64,000 nucleotides of DNA from an uncultured Bacteroidales bacterium (GTDB lineage: Bacteria > Bacteroidota > Bacteroidia > Bacteroidales > UBA932). Both the position numbers and the translations under genes were made by a program. Shown piece after piece: positions 27,801 to 35,817 of this stretch (its first letter is position 1; each line of letters starts with the position of its first letter). The notes beneath the pieces are model-generated. The model had not been told where the DNA came from. It searched no databases and saw only the letters and a list, made by a program, of their open reading frames with translations. Location: contig ONDF01000003.1 in assembly GCA_900316525.1 (NCBI GenBank), positions 62,001 to 126,000 of the forward strand, read 5' to 3'.

Positions 27801-27987
27801 CCCCGACCGCGATTTCACCGAAATCTGCATCGACGGGGCCGCCTCCGGCGTAGGCGGCTACGACAGCTGGGGCGCCCGCCCCGAGCCCGCCCGCACCGTC
27901 TGGTCCAACGAGGACCGGAGCTTCACCTTCACGCTCGTGCCCGCCCGAGCCCGGAAGACCGAGAAAGCCGTAACCTACCGTTATTAG
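24835..27987 (+). CDS. Secreted GH2 beta-galactosidase (LacZ type)
   Basis: 1050 residues from ATG 24835; an in-frame TTG two codons earlier overlaps the GH3 stop. The Sec signal ends FATAQ. Sugar-binding domain, two immunoglobulin-like domains and the barrel are followed by a large C-terminal beta-galactosidase small-chain domain. Acid/base Glu464 lies in SLGNEAGNG and nucleophile Glu530 in SEYAHAMGNS. It removes terminal beta-galactose, suiting complex glycan antennae. Oddity: two short dispersed repeats are translated in frame, RFLGSARND near residue 81-89 and DPELVEGP near residue 811-818. Both sit in or near surface-type regions, so the enzyme may remain functional. Confidence 0.93.
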   Translation: MKNISIFLALLLPVFATAQNLPCWQDVDVTSVNAETRRTEAVWFASRADALSKGFRESENYVDLNGTWDFKYFDDYHEMERFLGSARNDSWDSIQVPGNWEVQGYGVAIYTNIPYDFCPKDPQPPTLPEVFPAALYHRTFTVPDGWKGRTVFLNLAGIKSGTYVYVNGKEIGYSEDSKSLARFDITQALKEGDNELILKVFRYTTASWLECQDFWRISGIERDVYLSSEKTPVRFDFSVVSTLDPTLSKGVFQLKMRAEARADVSYELLDQHGETVADALYDFTGELTTVADTIPDVRKWSAETPELYTLLLKVNGEYTRFHVGFRRIEIATVKDGERDVKALLVNGQPVKFKGVNMHEHNPYTGHYQTRENILEDLKLMKMANINAIRTCHYPQPREFYELCDSLGFYVYDEANIESHGMGYKLDRTLGNNAAWQAKHLDRVLNMYHRTANYPCVTILSLGNEAGNGVNFYEAYRVLKALEKDGQNRPVCYERAEREWNTDMLVPQYPGADWFARMGEKESGRPVVPSEYAHAMGNSTGSLDLQWEQIYAHTHLQGGFIWDWVDQGLYDAEKGWTYGGDYGVDAPSDANFLCNGIVNPDRDPHPGYYEVKHVYQDIAITGVAPEEGRYTIQNRFYFKDLSDYAVRWRLERDGKPVRKGKLTFSTPAQGSEEFTVEIPKRKLRKRGEYRIFFETETTRALPLLAKGTVVAADEVLVKDTGAPKAYKSRRAAEVTESESEIRLEAGKGALVFDKALGIVRSYQYKEHDLFDPDFGLRPNFWRGPTDNDYGNNQPYRAYAWKEASQAFQLKADPELVEGPPSTIRVTYALPGGCTMAVDYTLLSGGLLKIAAAFHGAEKKPVDIPRIGFRFRVKENDFRYFGRGPVENYIDRNTGTFKSVFTTKASDEFYPYVRPQETGHHTETEWLATKPLTIVADGSFEFSALRHSVEDLDSEESGQPFQWTNFDTPPVHDEEEAAKYHKRHQTHLCDVPDRDFTEICIDGAASGVGGYDSWGARPEPARTVWSNEDRSFTFTLVPARARKTEKAVTYRY
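25074..25102 (+). repeat. Short dispersed repeat, family A, inside the beta-galactosidase
   Basis: The tract begins GAGATTTCTCGGCTCCGCTC and ends CGAAATGACA. Its last 27 nt match the reverse complement of the copy at 29814-29840 with only three mismatches. It is partly palindromic (ATTTC...GAAAT). Here it is read in frame as part of the protein. Similar sequences are a familiar dispersed element of Bacteroidota genomes; that statement is from general knowledge. Confidence 0.75.
27267..27285 (+). repeat. Short dispersed repeat, family B, inside the beta-galactosidase
   Basis: CCCTGAGCTTGTCGAAGGG is an imperfect palindrome (CCCT...AAGGG arms around GAGCTTGTC). It is translated in frame as PELVEG. 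The same 19-mer type is a widely dispersed intergenic and intragenic element in many environmental and gut bacteria. Only one copy was noticed in this window. Confidence 0.65.
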
Positions 27988-27997
27988 CCCAAACTTC

Positions 27998-29812
27998 ATG
28001 AAAAACCTCAGACTATTGATTGCGACGGCCGCCCTCCTGGCGACCGCCTGCACATGCACACCGAAACCGGCTCCCGAAGCACCACCCGAGAAAGACGACA
28101 CCGTCGCCGTGACCGGCGTCGCGATCACGCGCGCCAACCTGGAGCTCAACGTGGGCGAAGGGTTCCTTCTCGGCGCCCGCGTAACGCCGAAAAGTGCCAC
28201 CAACCCCCGCGTGACCTGGTCTTCCGACAAGGAAGCCGTCGCGACGGTGGGCAAGGAGAACGGCCAGGTCAAGGCCGTCTCCGCCGGCACGGCCGTCATC
28301 ACCGCCACGACGGTGGACGGCGGCTTCACCGCCACCTGCCCCGTCACGGTGAAGGGCGGCGCGACGCCGGATCCTCCGACCCCGCCCACGCCCTCCGACC
28401 CGGGCGCGCCGGCCGCCTATGGCGCCGTGCCCACGGAAGGGCAGCTCGCCTGGCAGCGCCAGGAGCTGCTGATGTTCTACCACTACGGCCAGGCCACCTT
28501 CTCCGGCTGGGACGGCGAGAATCCCAACTGCAACGGAAAAGCCTGGTCCGAGAGCCTCCTACTCCAGAACTACAAGCCCACGACCATCGACGCGGACCAG
28601 TGGGTGAAGACCGCCAAGGACAACGGCTTCGGCGAGATCATCATCACCGCCAAGCACCACGACGGCTTCTGCCTCTGGGACAATCCGGAGAGCACGACGG
28701 ACGTGGCCAACGCCGGCTGCTCTAACCACACGGACGTGCTCCAGGCCCTCCGCGAGGCCTGCAACAAGTACGGAGTGAACATGGGCATCTACCTCTCCCC
28801 CTGGGACCGGATGATCGAAGTGTCCGGGAAGAGCACGGCCGAGTACGAGAAGATGTACAAGAACGCCCTCAAGGACCTGATGACCAAGTACGCGCCCGTC
28901 GTGGAGATGTGGTTCGACGGCAATCACGCCGGGAACTTCGACTGGGCGTCCGTGAACCAGGTCGTCTTCGACGCCAACCCGCAGTGCGTCATCTTCTCCA
29001 ACGGCGGCCCCGGCTGCCGCTGGGTGGGCAATGAGGCCGGTGTCGCCGGGGAGACCGACTGGGCCACCCTGGACATCGCGGGCCGCCGGCTCACCCCGAG
29101 CAACCTGCCCGGCAATTACGAAGCCTACCTGGGCTCCGGCGACAAGGGCGCCGCCTCCTGGTGCCCGGCCGAGAGCGATTTCTCCATCCAGCAGATCGGC
29201 GACCACAACGGCTGGTTCTACGGTGCCAACGACAGCCGGAAGACAGCGAAGGAGCTGATGGACCTCTATTACAAGAGTGTCGGACGCAACTCCGTGTTCC
29301 TGATGAACGTCCCGCCGTCCGACAAGGGCGTCATCGACGACAAGGAAGTGAAGGTCATCGAGGCCTTTACGAAGATGCGGAACACGGTGTTCGCCACGAA
29401 CCTCGCCGACGGGGCCACCGCCACGGCGACGGCCGTCCGCGGCGACAATCCGGACAAATATGGCCCGGCGAAGATGCTGGACGGGAACTATGACTCCTAT
29501 TTCGCCACGAACGACGATGTCAAGGCCGTGGACATCGAATTCGAACTCGCCGGCAGCAAGACCTTCAACCGCGTGATGCTCCAGGAGTACATCCCGCTGG
29601 GCCAGCGCGTGGAAAGCTTCGAGATCCAGGTCCGTTCCGGCGGCAGCTGGAAGTCCTGGGGCAACGGCACCAAGAGCACCATCGGCCACAAGCGCATCGT
29701 CCTGGGAAGCACCGTCACGGCCGATGCCGTGCGCATCAAGATCAAATCCTCCCTCGCCAGCCCCGTCCTGAACGGGTTCGGGCTCTATAACGACACCGTC
29801 AGCGGACTCTGA
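27998..29812 (+). CDS. GH29 alpha-L-fucosidase lipoprotein with Big2 and F5/8C domains
   Basis: 604 residues with lipobox LATAC at Cys18. A BIG2-type immunoglobulin-like domain (about 38-120, VTWSSDKEAVATV...GTAVITATT) and a Pro-rich linker precede the GH29 barrel (about 145-450), which carries ITAKHHDGFCLW and the nucleophile Asp307 in MWFDGNH. The last ~140 residues form an F5/8 type C (discoidin-like) carbohydrate-binding domain. It hydrolyses alpha-L-fucosides, which are common on N-glycan cores and antennae. It lies 10 nt after the GH2 gene. Linkage preference is not visible from sequence. Confidence 0.92.
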   Translation: MKNLRLLIATAALLATACTCTPKPAPEAPPEKDDTVAVTGVAITRANLELNVGEGFLLGARVTPKSATNPRVTWSSDKEAVATVGKENGQVKAVSAGTAVITATTVDGGFTATCPVTVKGGATPDPPTPPTPSDPGAPAAYGAVPTEGQLAWQRQELLMFYHYGQATFSGWDGENPNCNGKAWSESLLLQNYKPTTIDADQWVKTAKDNGFGEIIITAKHHDGFCLWDNPESTTDVANAGCSNHTDVLQALREACNKYGVNMGIYLSPWDRMIEVSGKSTAEYEKMYKNALKDLMTKYAPVVEMWFDGNHAGNFDWASVNQVVFDANPQCVIFSNGGPGCRWVGNEAGVAGETDWATLDIAGRRLTPSNLPGNYEAYLGSGDKGAASWCPAESDFSIQQIGDHNGWFYGANDSRKTAKELMDLYYKSVGRNSVFLMNVPPSDKGVIDDKEVKVIEAFTKMRNTVFATNLADGATATATAVRGDNPDKYGPAKMLDGNYDSYFATNDDVKAVDIEFELAGSKTFNRVMLQEYIPLGQRVESFEIQVRSGGSWKSWGNGTKSTIGHKRIVLGSTVTADAVRIKIKSSLASPVLNGFGLYNDTVSGL

Positions 29813-29813
29813 T

Positions 29814-29840
29814 TGTCATTTCGAGCAAAGTCGAGAAATC
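29814..29840 (+). repeat. Short dispersed repeat, family A, between GH29 and DUF1573 genes
   Basis: The tract begins TGTCATTTCGAGCAAAGTC and ends GAGAAATC, reverse-complementary in orientation to the copy at 25074-25102. It fills the whole gap between the GH29 stop and the ATG at 29843, so it supplies the leader of the downstream gene. Confidence 0.75.
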
Positions 29841-29842
29841 TT

Positions 29843-30583
29843 ATGAAAACAACATTCCACATCCTCTTAACGCTGCTCCTTGCAGCTTCCTGCGCCCCCA
29901 AGGACGGCGTCCGGACCCTCCGGACGGCCGAGGGCCGGGAGGCCGACCTGGGCAAGATCAAGGAGATCGACGGCCCGGTGACCGTCCGGCTCGTGGTGAA
30001 GAACGACTATCCGGACACGCTCTACCCGGCCCAACTGTATACCCCCTGCGGGTGCACGCAGGTCAAGTTCGACCGGAAACCGGTGGCGCCGGGGGCCGAC
30101 GAAGTGCTGGAAGTCACCTACAACCCCGCCTACCGGCCCGGGCCGATGCGGGAGGAAATCCAGATCCGCTACCAGCGCTCCCCGGTCCAAGTCCGCACCT
30201 TCGTCATCAAGGGCGAAGTCATCGGCTTCAACCACCCCATCGAGGAGGACCGCCCCTACGCCTACGGCGAGGGCCTGTACATGAGCCACAAGGTGCTCAG
30301 CTACGGCGCCCTCCGTCCCGGCGAGACGGGCGACTTCTTCTTCCGCCACGGAAACGGGAACACCCGCAAGGCGAACATCGTCTTCGACATCCCCGAGCCG
30401 TGGAAACCCTACCTGCGGATGCGCCAGCCCGGCAGGATGAAGGCCGACGAGCGCGACACCATCCACGTGAAGTTCACGATGCCCGACGGCCTGGACACGG
30501 TGAAATTCGCCGTGCAGCCCTTGGTGGACGGAAAGCCGACGGAGGAGAAACTGGAGATCTGGGCTTGGAAAAAACAGAATTGA
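29843..30583 (+). CDS. DUF1573-domain lipoprotein
   Basis: 246 residues with lipobox LAASC at Cys17. The ATG at 29843 is chosen because the in-frame TTG at 29813 would translate the dispersed repeat and spoil the signal peptide. DUF1573 features are the CGCT segment (YTPCGCTQVKF) and an immunoglobulin-like beta sandwich (GADEVLEVTYNP). Function of the family is unknown; proteins of this type are abundant Bacteroidota envelope lipoproteins. It is the last gene of the plus-strand glycosidase run. Confidence 0.78.
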   Translation: MKTTFHILLTLLLAASCAPKDGVRTLRTAEGREADLGKIKEIDGPVTVRLVVKNDYPDTLYPAQLYTPCGCTQVKFDRKPVAPGADEVLEVTYNPAYRPGPMREEIQIRYQRSPVQVRTFVIKGEVIGFNHPIEEDRPYAYGEGLYMSHKVLSYGALRPGETGDFFFRHGNGNTRKANIVFDIPEPWKPYLRMRQPGRMKADERDTIHVKFTMPDGLDTVKFAVQPLVDGKPTEEKLEIWAWKKQN

Positions 30584-30609
30584 CGCTTTCATTCCTTAAC
30601 TATTATCCG

Positions 30610-30617
30610 TATATTTG
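30610..30617 (+). promoter_or_regulatory. Putative -7 box of the second susCD operon
   Basis: TATATTTG fits TAnnTTTG and predicts a start near 30622 and a 62-nt AT-rich leader before the susC ATG at 30684. The -33 position reads TTTC. Confidence 0.5.
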
Positions 30618-30683
30618 TTGGATTTTTTAACGAAAACGGAACAAAATATAACATAACACATTATCAACCAACCAATCAACCTT

Positions 30684-33600
30684 ATGAGTTTCCAACTAAA
30701 GAAAGTCTTGACAAGGACCCTCTAGGTCCTGTCCGGGCTGTTCATCGCTGGCGGACTCGCCCTGGCCCAGAACCGGACCATCACGGGTACCGTCACCGAT
30801 GACTTCGGAGAACCGCTCATCGGCGCCAGTGTCGTCGTGGAGGGAGATTCCTCGGTGGGTGCCATCACCGACCTGGACGGTCGCTACTCGATCACCGTCC
30901 CGGCTTCGGCGGAGGCCCTCCGCTTCTCCTACATCGGCCAGAAAGACGCCGTCGAGCAGATCGGAGGCCGTTCGGTCATCGATGTCACCCTGGCGTCGGA
31001 CAACATCGCGCTCAACGCGACGGTGGTCACCGCCATGGGTATCCGCAAGGAGGAAAAATCCCTCTCCTACAATGTCCAGCAGGCCAAAGTGGAGACGGTG
31101 AGTCCGGTGGGTTCCTTCGTCAACGGCCTGAACGGCAAGGTGGCGGGCGTATCCATCAGCCAGTCCTCCACGGGCGCGGGCGGCGCATCCCGTATCGTGA
31201 TGCGCGGTTCCAAGTCCATCTCCAACAACAACAATGCGTTGTATGTGATCGACGGTATCCCGATGCAGTCCCTGCGCGGATCCCAGCCGGAAGGCGTCTA
31301 TGCCGGCGCCGGCCAGACCGGTGACGTGCTCGGTTCCCTGAACCAGGACGACATCGAGTCGATCTCCGTCCTCTCCGGCCCGTCCGCGGCGGCCCTGTAC
31401 GGTGCCAACGCGGCGAACGGCGTCATCATCATCACCACCAAGAAGGGCGGCAAGGACCGGCTGGACATCGACTACTCGAACTCCACGACCCTCTCCCGCG
31501 CCTATGTGATGCCGCAGTTCCAGAACACGTACGGCCCGTCCTCCCCCGGCTCCTACTACAGCTGGGGCGCGAAGCTGGACACCCCGTCCACCTACAACCC
31601 GCGCGACTTCTTCCAGACGGGCGTGAACGAGGTGAACTCCATCGCCCTCTCGACGGGTACCGACCGCAGCCAGACCTACGTCTCCGCCGCCGTCGCGAAC
31701 GCCCGTGGCATCGTCCACAACAACAACGTGGACCGCTACAACCTCTCCTTCCGCAACACCACCGACCTCGTGAAGGACATCCTTACGCTGGATGTGAACA
31801 TGACCTACGGCCGCGTGGACGAGCAGAACATGATCGCCCAGGGCGAATACGGCAACCCGATCGTCCCGGTGTACCTGTTCCCGGCGGGAGACGACTTCTC
31901 CAAGGTGGGCGTGTACGAGCGCTATGACGCCGGCCGCAACATCAAGACGCAGTACTGGCCCTACGACTTCGAGCACTCGATGCAGAATCCCTACTGGATC
32001 ACCGAGCACCAGAATTGGCAGAACCAGAAGAACCGTATGATGGGTTCCGGACAGCTCTCCTACAAGCCCTTCAAGTGGCTGACCCTGAGCGCCCGCGCCA
32101 AGTACGACCGCACCGACGAGGTCCAGGAGCGCAAGTTCGACGCCTCCACGAACACCCTCTTCACCGAAGGTTCCAAGCACGGCTTCTACGGCCGCGTGAA
32201 CCAGTACACCGAGCAGAAGTTCGGCGAGGTCCTCGCCACCTTCAACAAGTATTTCGGTGACAACGTGGTGAACCTCTCCGGGGTGGTGGGCGCCAACATC
32301 GACGACATCACCTTCCGGTCGGACAACGTCTCCGGTCCGCTGAAGACCGTCAACAACAAGTTCGACCTGAGCAACATCGACCAGAACAACTCCCACACGC
32401 TGCTTTCCTCCCGCGGTTACCGCTACCAGAACCAGTCCGTGTTCGCGAACGCCCAGCTGGGCTATCGCAGCAAGGTCTATCTGGACATGACCTACCGCGT
32501 GGACTGGAACTCCGCGCTTTATACCGCCGGCGGCATCACCTACCCGACCATCGGCCTTTCCGGCATCGTGACCGAACTCCTTCCGTTCCTGAAGAGCTCC
32601 TTCTTCCCGTACTGGAAGATCCGCGGCTCCTACTCGGAAGTGGGTAACGCGCCGGATCCGTCCCTGTTCCTGCTGGATCCCCGCCACGAGCAGGTGAGCG
32701 GCAACGTCGCCACCAGCGCCCGCCGCCGCAACACCGAACTCGTCCCTGAGCGCACGAAGTCCTGGGAACTCGGTACGAACATCCATTTCTTCGACAGCAA
32801 GCTGCAGATCGATGCGACTTACTACTACGCGAAGACCTTCAACCAGTTCTACGATCCCCGTATCTCCACCACCTCCCTCAGCACGGACATGTACCTGAAC
32901 GGCGGCCGCGTGGACAACACCGGCGTCGAGATGGCTCTCCGCTTCGACGACAGCCGCGGCAAGTGGAACTATGGCACCTACCTCACCTGGACCTGGAACA
33001 AGAACAAGATCGTGGACCTGCAGTTCCGCGATCCCGTGAGCGGCACGATGCGTGACGGCAACGGCCTGCCCATGGGCGGTTTCGGCGGCGTGAACAACTT
33101 CCTGTACGAAGGCGGCACCCTCGGTGACGTGTATGTGACCACGATCGCCACCGACGAGCACGGCTTCTACCAGCTGAACGCCGACGGCATGATCATCGCC
33201 GACTACGACGAGAAGGACATGATCTACGCCGGTTCCACTGACGCCAAGCATCGCCTCTCCTGGGGCGGTCACCTGGGCTGGAACGGCCTCACCCTGAACT
33301 GGCTGTTCACTGCGCGCCTGGGCGGCATCGCCATCTCCAAGACGCAGGCCATCCTGGACTACTACGGTGTGTCCCAGGATACCGCCGACGCCCGCGAGAA
33401 GGGCTTCTTCGAGTTCAACGGCATGAAGACCTCCGACGTCCAGGGCTACTACCAGACCCTCGGCATCCGCGACGGCATCATGAGCCAGTACGTCTATTCC
33501 GCCACGAACGCCCGTCTCGCCGAGGTCTCCCTGAACTATGACCTGCCGGTCAAGAAGCTCGGCGCCTGGGTCAAGGGCATCACCCTTTCCGTGGTGGGCA

Positions 33601-34211
33601 ACAACCTCGCCATGCTGTACCTCAAGGCCCCGTTCGATCCGGAAATGACCTCCAACGTGGGTACTTACAACCAGGGCATCGACTACTTCATGCAGCCTTC
33701 CACCCGGAGCCTCGGCTTCGCCGTGAAGCTCCGCTTCGGCGGCAGCACCGCCGCGAAGGCCGCCCCGGCCACCGCCCCCGTCTACATTCCTTCCGAGCCC
33801 AAGGTGGTCGAGAAGGTCGTGGAGAAGGTGGTCGAGAAGGAAGTGGTCAAGGAAGTCGTGAAGGAAGTCAAGGTTCCCGCCGGAACCGTGGATTCCTACA
33901 ATGACGACCTCTACTTCGTCATCGGCAAGGCCGAAATCCGGCCCGAGGAAGCCTTCAAGCTCGGCCGCATCTGCCAGGTCCTCGCCGAGAACCCGGATGC
34001 GAAGATCACCGTCACCGGTTACGCCGACAGCGGCACCGGTACCGACGAGATCAACGAGGAACTCTCCCAGCAGCGCGCCGCCAAGGTGGTCGACATGCTC
34101 GTCAAGGCCGGCATCGCCCGCGACCGCATCTCCTGGAGCTCCGTCGCCGGAGACCGGGATGCTTCCCTGAGCCCCGAATCCAACCGCGTCGCCGTATGCA
34201 TCGTCAAATAA
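30684..34211 (+). CDS. SusC-type TonB-dependent transporter fused to an OmpA-like domain; amber codon in signal peptide
   Basis: The frame from ATG 30684 encodes 1175 codons including one TAG at codon 14. Around it the text reads MSFQLKKVLTRTL-stop-VLSGLFIAGGLALAQN, a normal signal peptide broken by the stop. A carboxypeptidase-D-like domain (about 29-110), plug (VLSGPSAAALYGANAANGVIIITTKKGG) and barrel follow, with the last strand at SLGFAVKLRF. Then comes a KVVEKVVEK-type charged linker and an OmpA_C domain (about 1070-1175; GYADSGTGTDEINEELSQQR). No later ATG, GTG or TTG restores a signal peptide; the first GTG is at 30837, inside the first domain. Either the gene is inactive or the stop is suppressed or erroneous. 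It is followed by susD, GH18 and two LamG lipoproteins. Confidence 0.88.
30723..30725 (+). other. In-frame amber (TAG) codon in the SusC-OmpA signal peptide
   Basis: Counting codons from ATG 30684 gives TAG as codon 14, and the frame then continues open to 34211. A single T-to-A change from TTG (Leu) would explain it. TAG is an ordinary stop elsewhere in the window (for example at 11720-11722, 18035-18037, 27985-27987 and 51016-51018), so genome-wide recoding is unlikely. Confidence 0.9.
33801..33875 (+). repeat. Repetitive Val/Glu/Lys linker coding tract
   Basis: Near-identical 9-12 nt units (AAGGTGGTCGAG, AAGGTCGTGGAG and variants) encode KVVE-type repeats between the SusC barrel and the OmpA-like domain. 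The linker would have to span from the barrel to the peptidoglycan. Its repeat nature allows length change. Confidence 0.75.
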
Positions 34212-34222
34212 GCATGTGCCCT

Positions 34223-35803
34223 ATGAAACAGAACATTTCCAAATATATGCTTGCGGCGGTCGCAGCGCTGACCGTCCTTGCCGGGTGCACCAAGAACTTT
34301 GAAGAGCTGGCCAAGAACGTCTACGGCGTGAGCGACGAGCAGATGGCCCAGGACGGTCTCGCCCTCGGCGGCATGCTCCAGCAGCTCGAGCGTTCCGTCA
34401 TCATCTACCGCGACGGAACCTGGCTGGACTCCGACTACCAGATCATGTACAACCTGTGCGCCGAGACCTGGTGCGGCTACATGGCCCCGACCCTGAGCGA
34501 CGGCCACAACGCCGGCTGGGACGTGAACGACGGCTGGCACCGCCGGATGTTCACCGTCAAGTACCAGTATGCGATGGGCGGTTACACGAACTTCGAAACC
34601 GCCGCCCTCGAATACGGGATGGAGAACGAACTGGCGCTCGCCAAGGTCCTGAAAGTGGCCTCGATGCACCAGGTGGCCGACTACTACGGCCCGATCGCCT
34701 ATGCCCACACCGGCGACCTCTCCAACCTCTACGACCCGCTCGACCAGGTCTATGTCCAGTTCTTCGACGAACTCGACGAGTCCATCGAGATTCTCGAGAA
34801 GGTGGCCGCCTCCGGCGCCAAGCTCCTCGAGGACTACGACCTCGTGTACGGCGGCGACGCCGCCAAGTGGGTCCGCTTCGCGAACTCCCTGCGCCTCCGC
34901 CTGGCGATGCGCGTCAGCTATGCCGACCCGTCCCTCGCCCGTGAAGAGGCCGAGAAGTCCATAGGCAGCCCCTTCGGCGTCGTCGTCGCGAACAGCGACA
35001 ACGCAGTCATCGCCGAGCCCGGCGTCCGTCATCCGATCTACACCATCAACGTGGAGTTCAACGACGCGGACACCCAGGTGGGCGCTTCCCTGGATTCCTA
35101 CCTGAACGGTTACAACGATCCCCGCATGTTCCTGTATGCGAAGCCCGCCGGCGACGGCAAGCTCCACGGCGTGCGTCCGGGCATCTCCCCGTCCAGCTGG
35201 ACCAACTACAAGAACACCGCCGCGAAGGTCTCCGCCCCGAACGCCGGTATCTACAAGATCTGCTGGCTGAACGCCGCCGAAGTGGCCTTCCTCCGCGCCG
35301 AAGGCGCCCTGAAGGGCTGGAACATGGGCGGTACGGCCCAGGAGTTCTACGAGCAGGGCATCAAGCTTTCCTTCGAGGAATGGGGTGCCGACGGCGCCGC
35401 CGCCTACATCGCGAACAAGACGGCCCAGCCGGCTGCATTCCGCGACAATGTGGCCCGTGCCCATGCCAACGCTCCTTCCACCGTCACGATCGCATGGAAC
35501 AACGGCGACTCCGACGAGAAGAAGCTCGAGAAGATCGCCACCCAGAAGTGGATCGCCCTGTTCCCGAACAGCGCCGAGGCCTGGGCGGAGTACCGCCGCC
35601 TCCACTATCCGGTCCTCATCGCCCCGGCCAACAATTTCTCCAACGGTGTCGTGAATACCGAGCAGGGTATCCGCCGCGTCCCGTATCCCGTGTCCGAGCA
35701 GACTGACAACCCCGAGGGCTATGCCTCCGGCGTCGCGGCCCTGGGCGGTGCGGACAACGCCGGCGTGCGCCTGTGGTGGGACGCCAAACCGTTCAACAAC
35801 TAA
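34223..35803 (+). CDS. SusD-like (SusD_2 type) nutrient-binding lipoprotein
   Basis: 526 residues from ATG 34223 (MKQNISKYM), lipobox TVLAGC at Cys22; in-frame ATGs at 34214 and 34196 add residues without improving the signal, and the latter overlaps susC. The segment CTKNFEELAKN after the lipobox and the helical body fit the SusD_2 branch of the RagB/SusD family, which often pairs with endoglycosidase loci. It is the surface partner of the SusC-OmpA transporter 11 nt upstream and precedes the GH18 gene by 14 nt. Confidence 0.9.
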   Translation: MKQNISKYMLAAVAALTVLAGCTKNFEELAKNVYGVSDEQMAQDGLALGGMLQQLERSVIIYRDGTWLDSDYQIMYNLCAETWCGYMAPTLSDGHNAGWDVNDGWHRRMFTVKYQYAMGGYTNFETAALEYGMENELALAKVLKVASMHQVADYYGPIAYAHTGDLSNLYDPLDQVYVQFFDELDESIEILEKVAASGAKLLEDYDLVYGGDAAKWVRFANSLRLRLAMRVSYADPSLAREEAEKSIGSPFGVVVANSDNAVIAEPGVRHPIYTINVEFNDADTQVGASLDSYLNGYNDPRMFLYAKPAGDGKLHGVRPGISPSSWTNYKNTAAKVSAPNAGIYKICWLNAAEVAFLRAEGALKGWNMGGTAQEFYEQGIKLSFEEWGADGAAAYIANKTAQPAAFRDNVARAHANAPSTVTIAWNNGDSDEKKLEKIATQKWIALFPNSAEAWAEYRRLHYPVLIAPANNFSNGVVNTEQGIRRVPYPVSEQTDNPEGYASGVAALGGADNAGVRLWWDAKPFNN

Positions 35804-35817
35804 AGCCCGCGAGAAAG

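Noticed and set aside
29813-30583. DUF1573 protein starting at TTG 29813
   Set aside because: That start would translate a dispersed repeat and put charged residues ahead of the lipoprotein signal; ATG 29843 gives a clean lipobox protein.
30723-30725. Genome-wide recoding of TAG as an amino acid
   Set aside because: TAG closes several intact genes in the window (11720-11722, 18035-18037, 27985-27987, 51016-51018) at the expected family lengths.
33801-33875. CRISPR or tandem-repeat array
   Set aside because: The units are in frame, vary in length and encode a protein linker. There are no spacers.
30837-34211. SusC-OmpA gene starting at GTG 30837
   Set aside because: This start lies inside the carboxypeptidase-like domain and lacks any signal peptide, and an outer-membrane protein needs one. 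The open frame and signal text upstream show that the gene really begins at 30684 and is broken by TAG.
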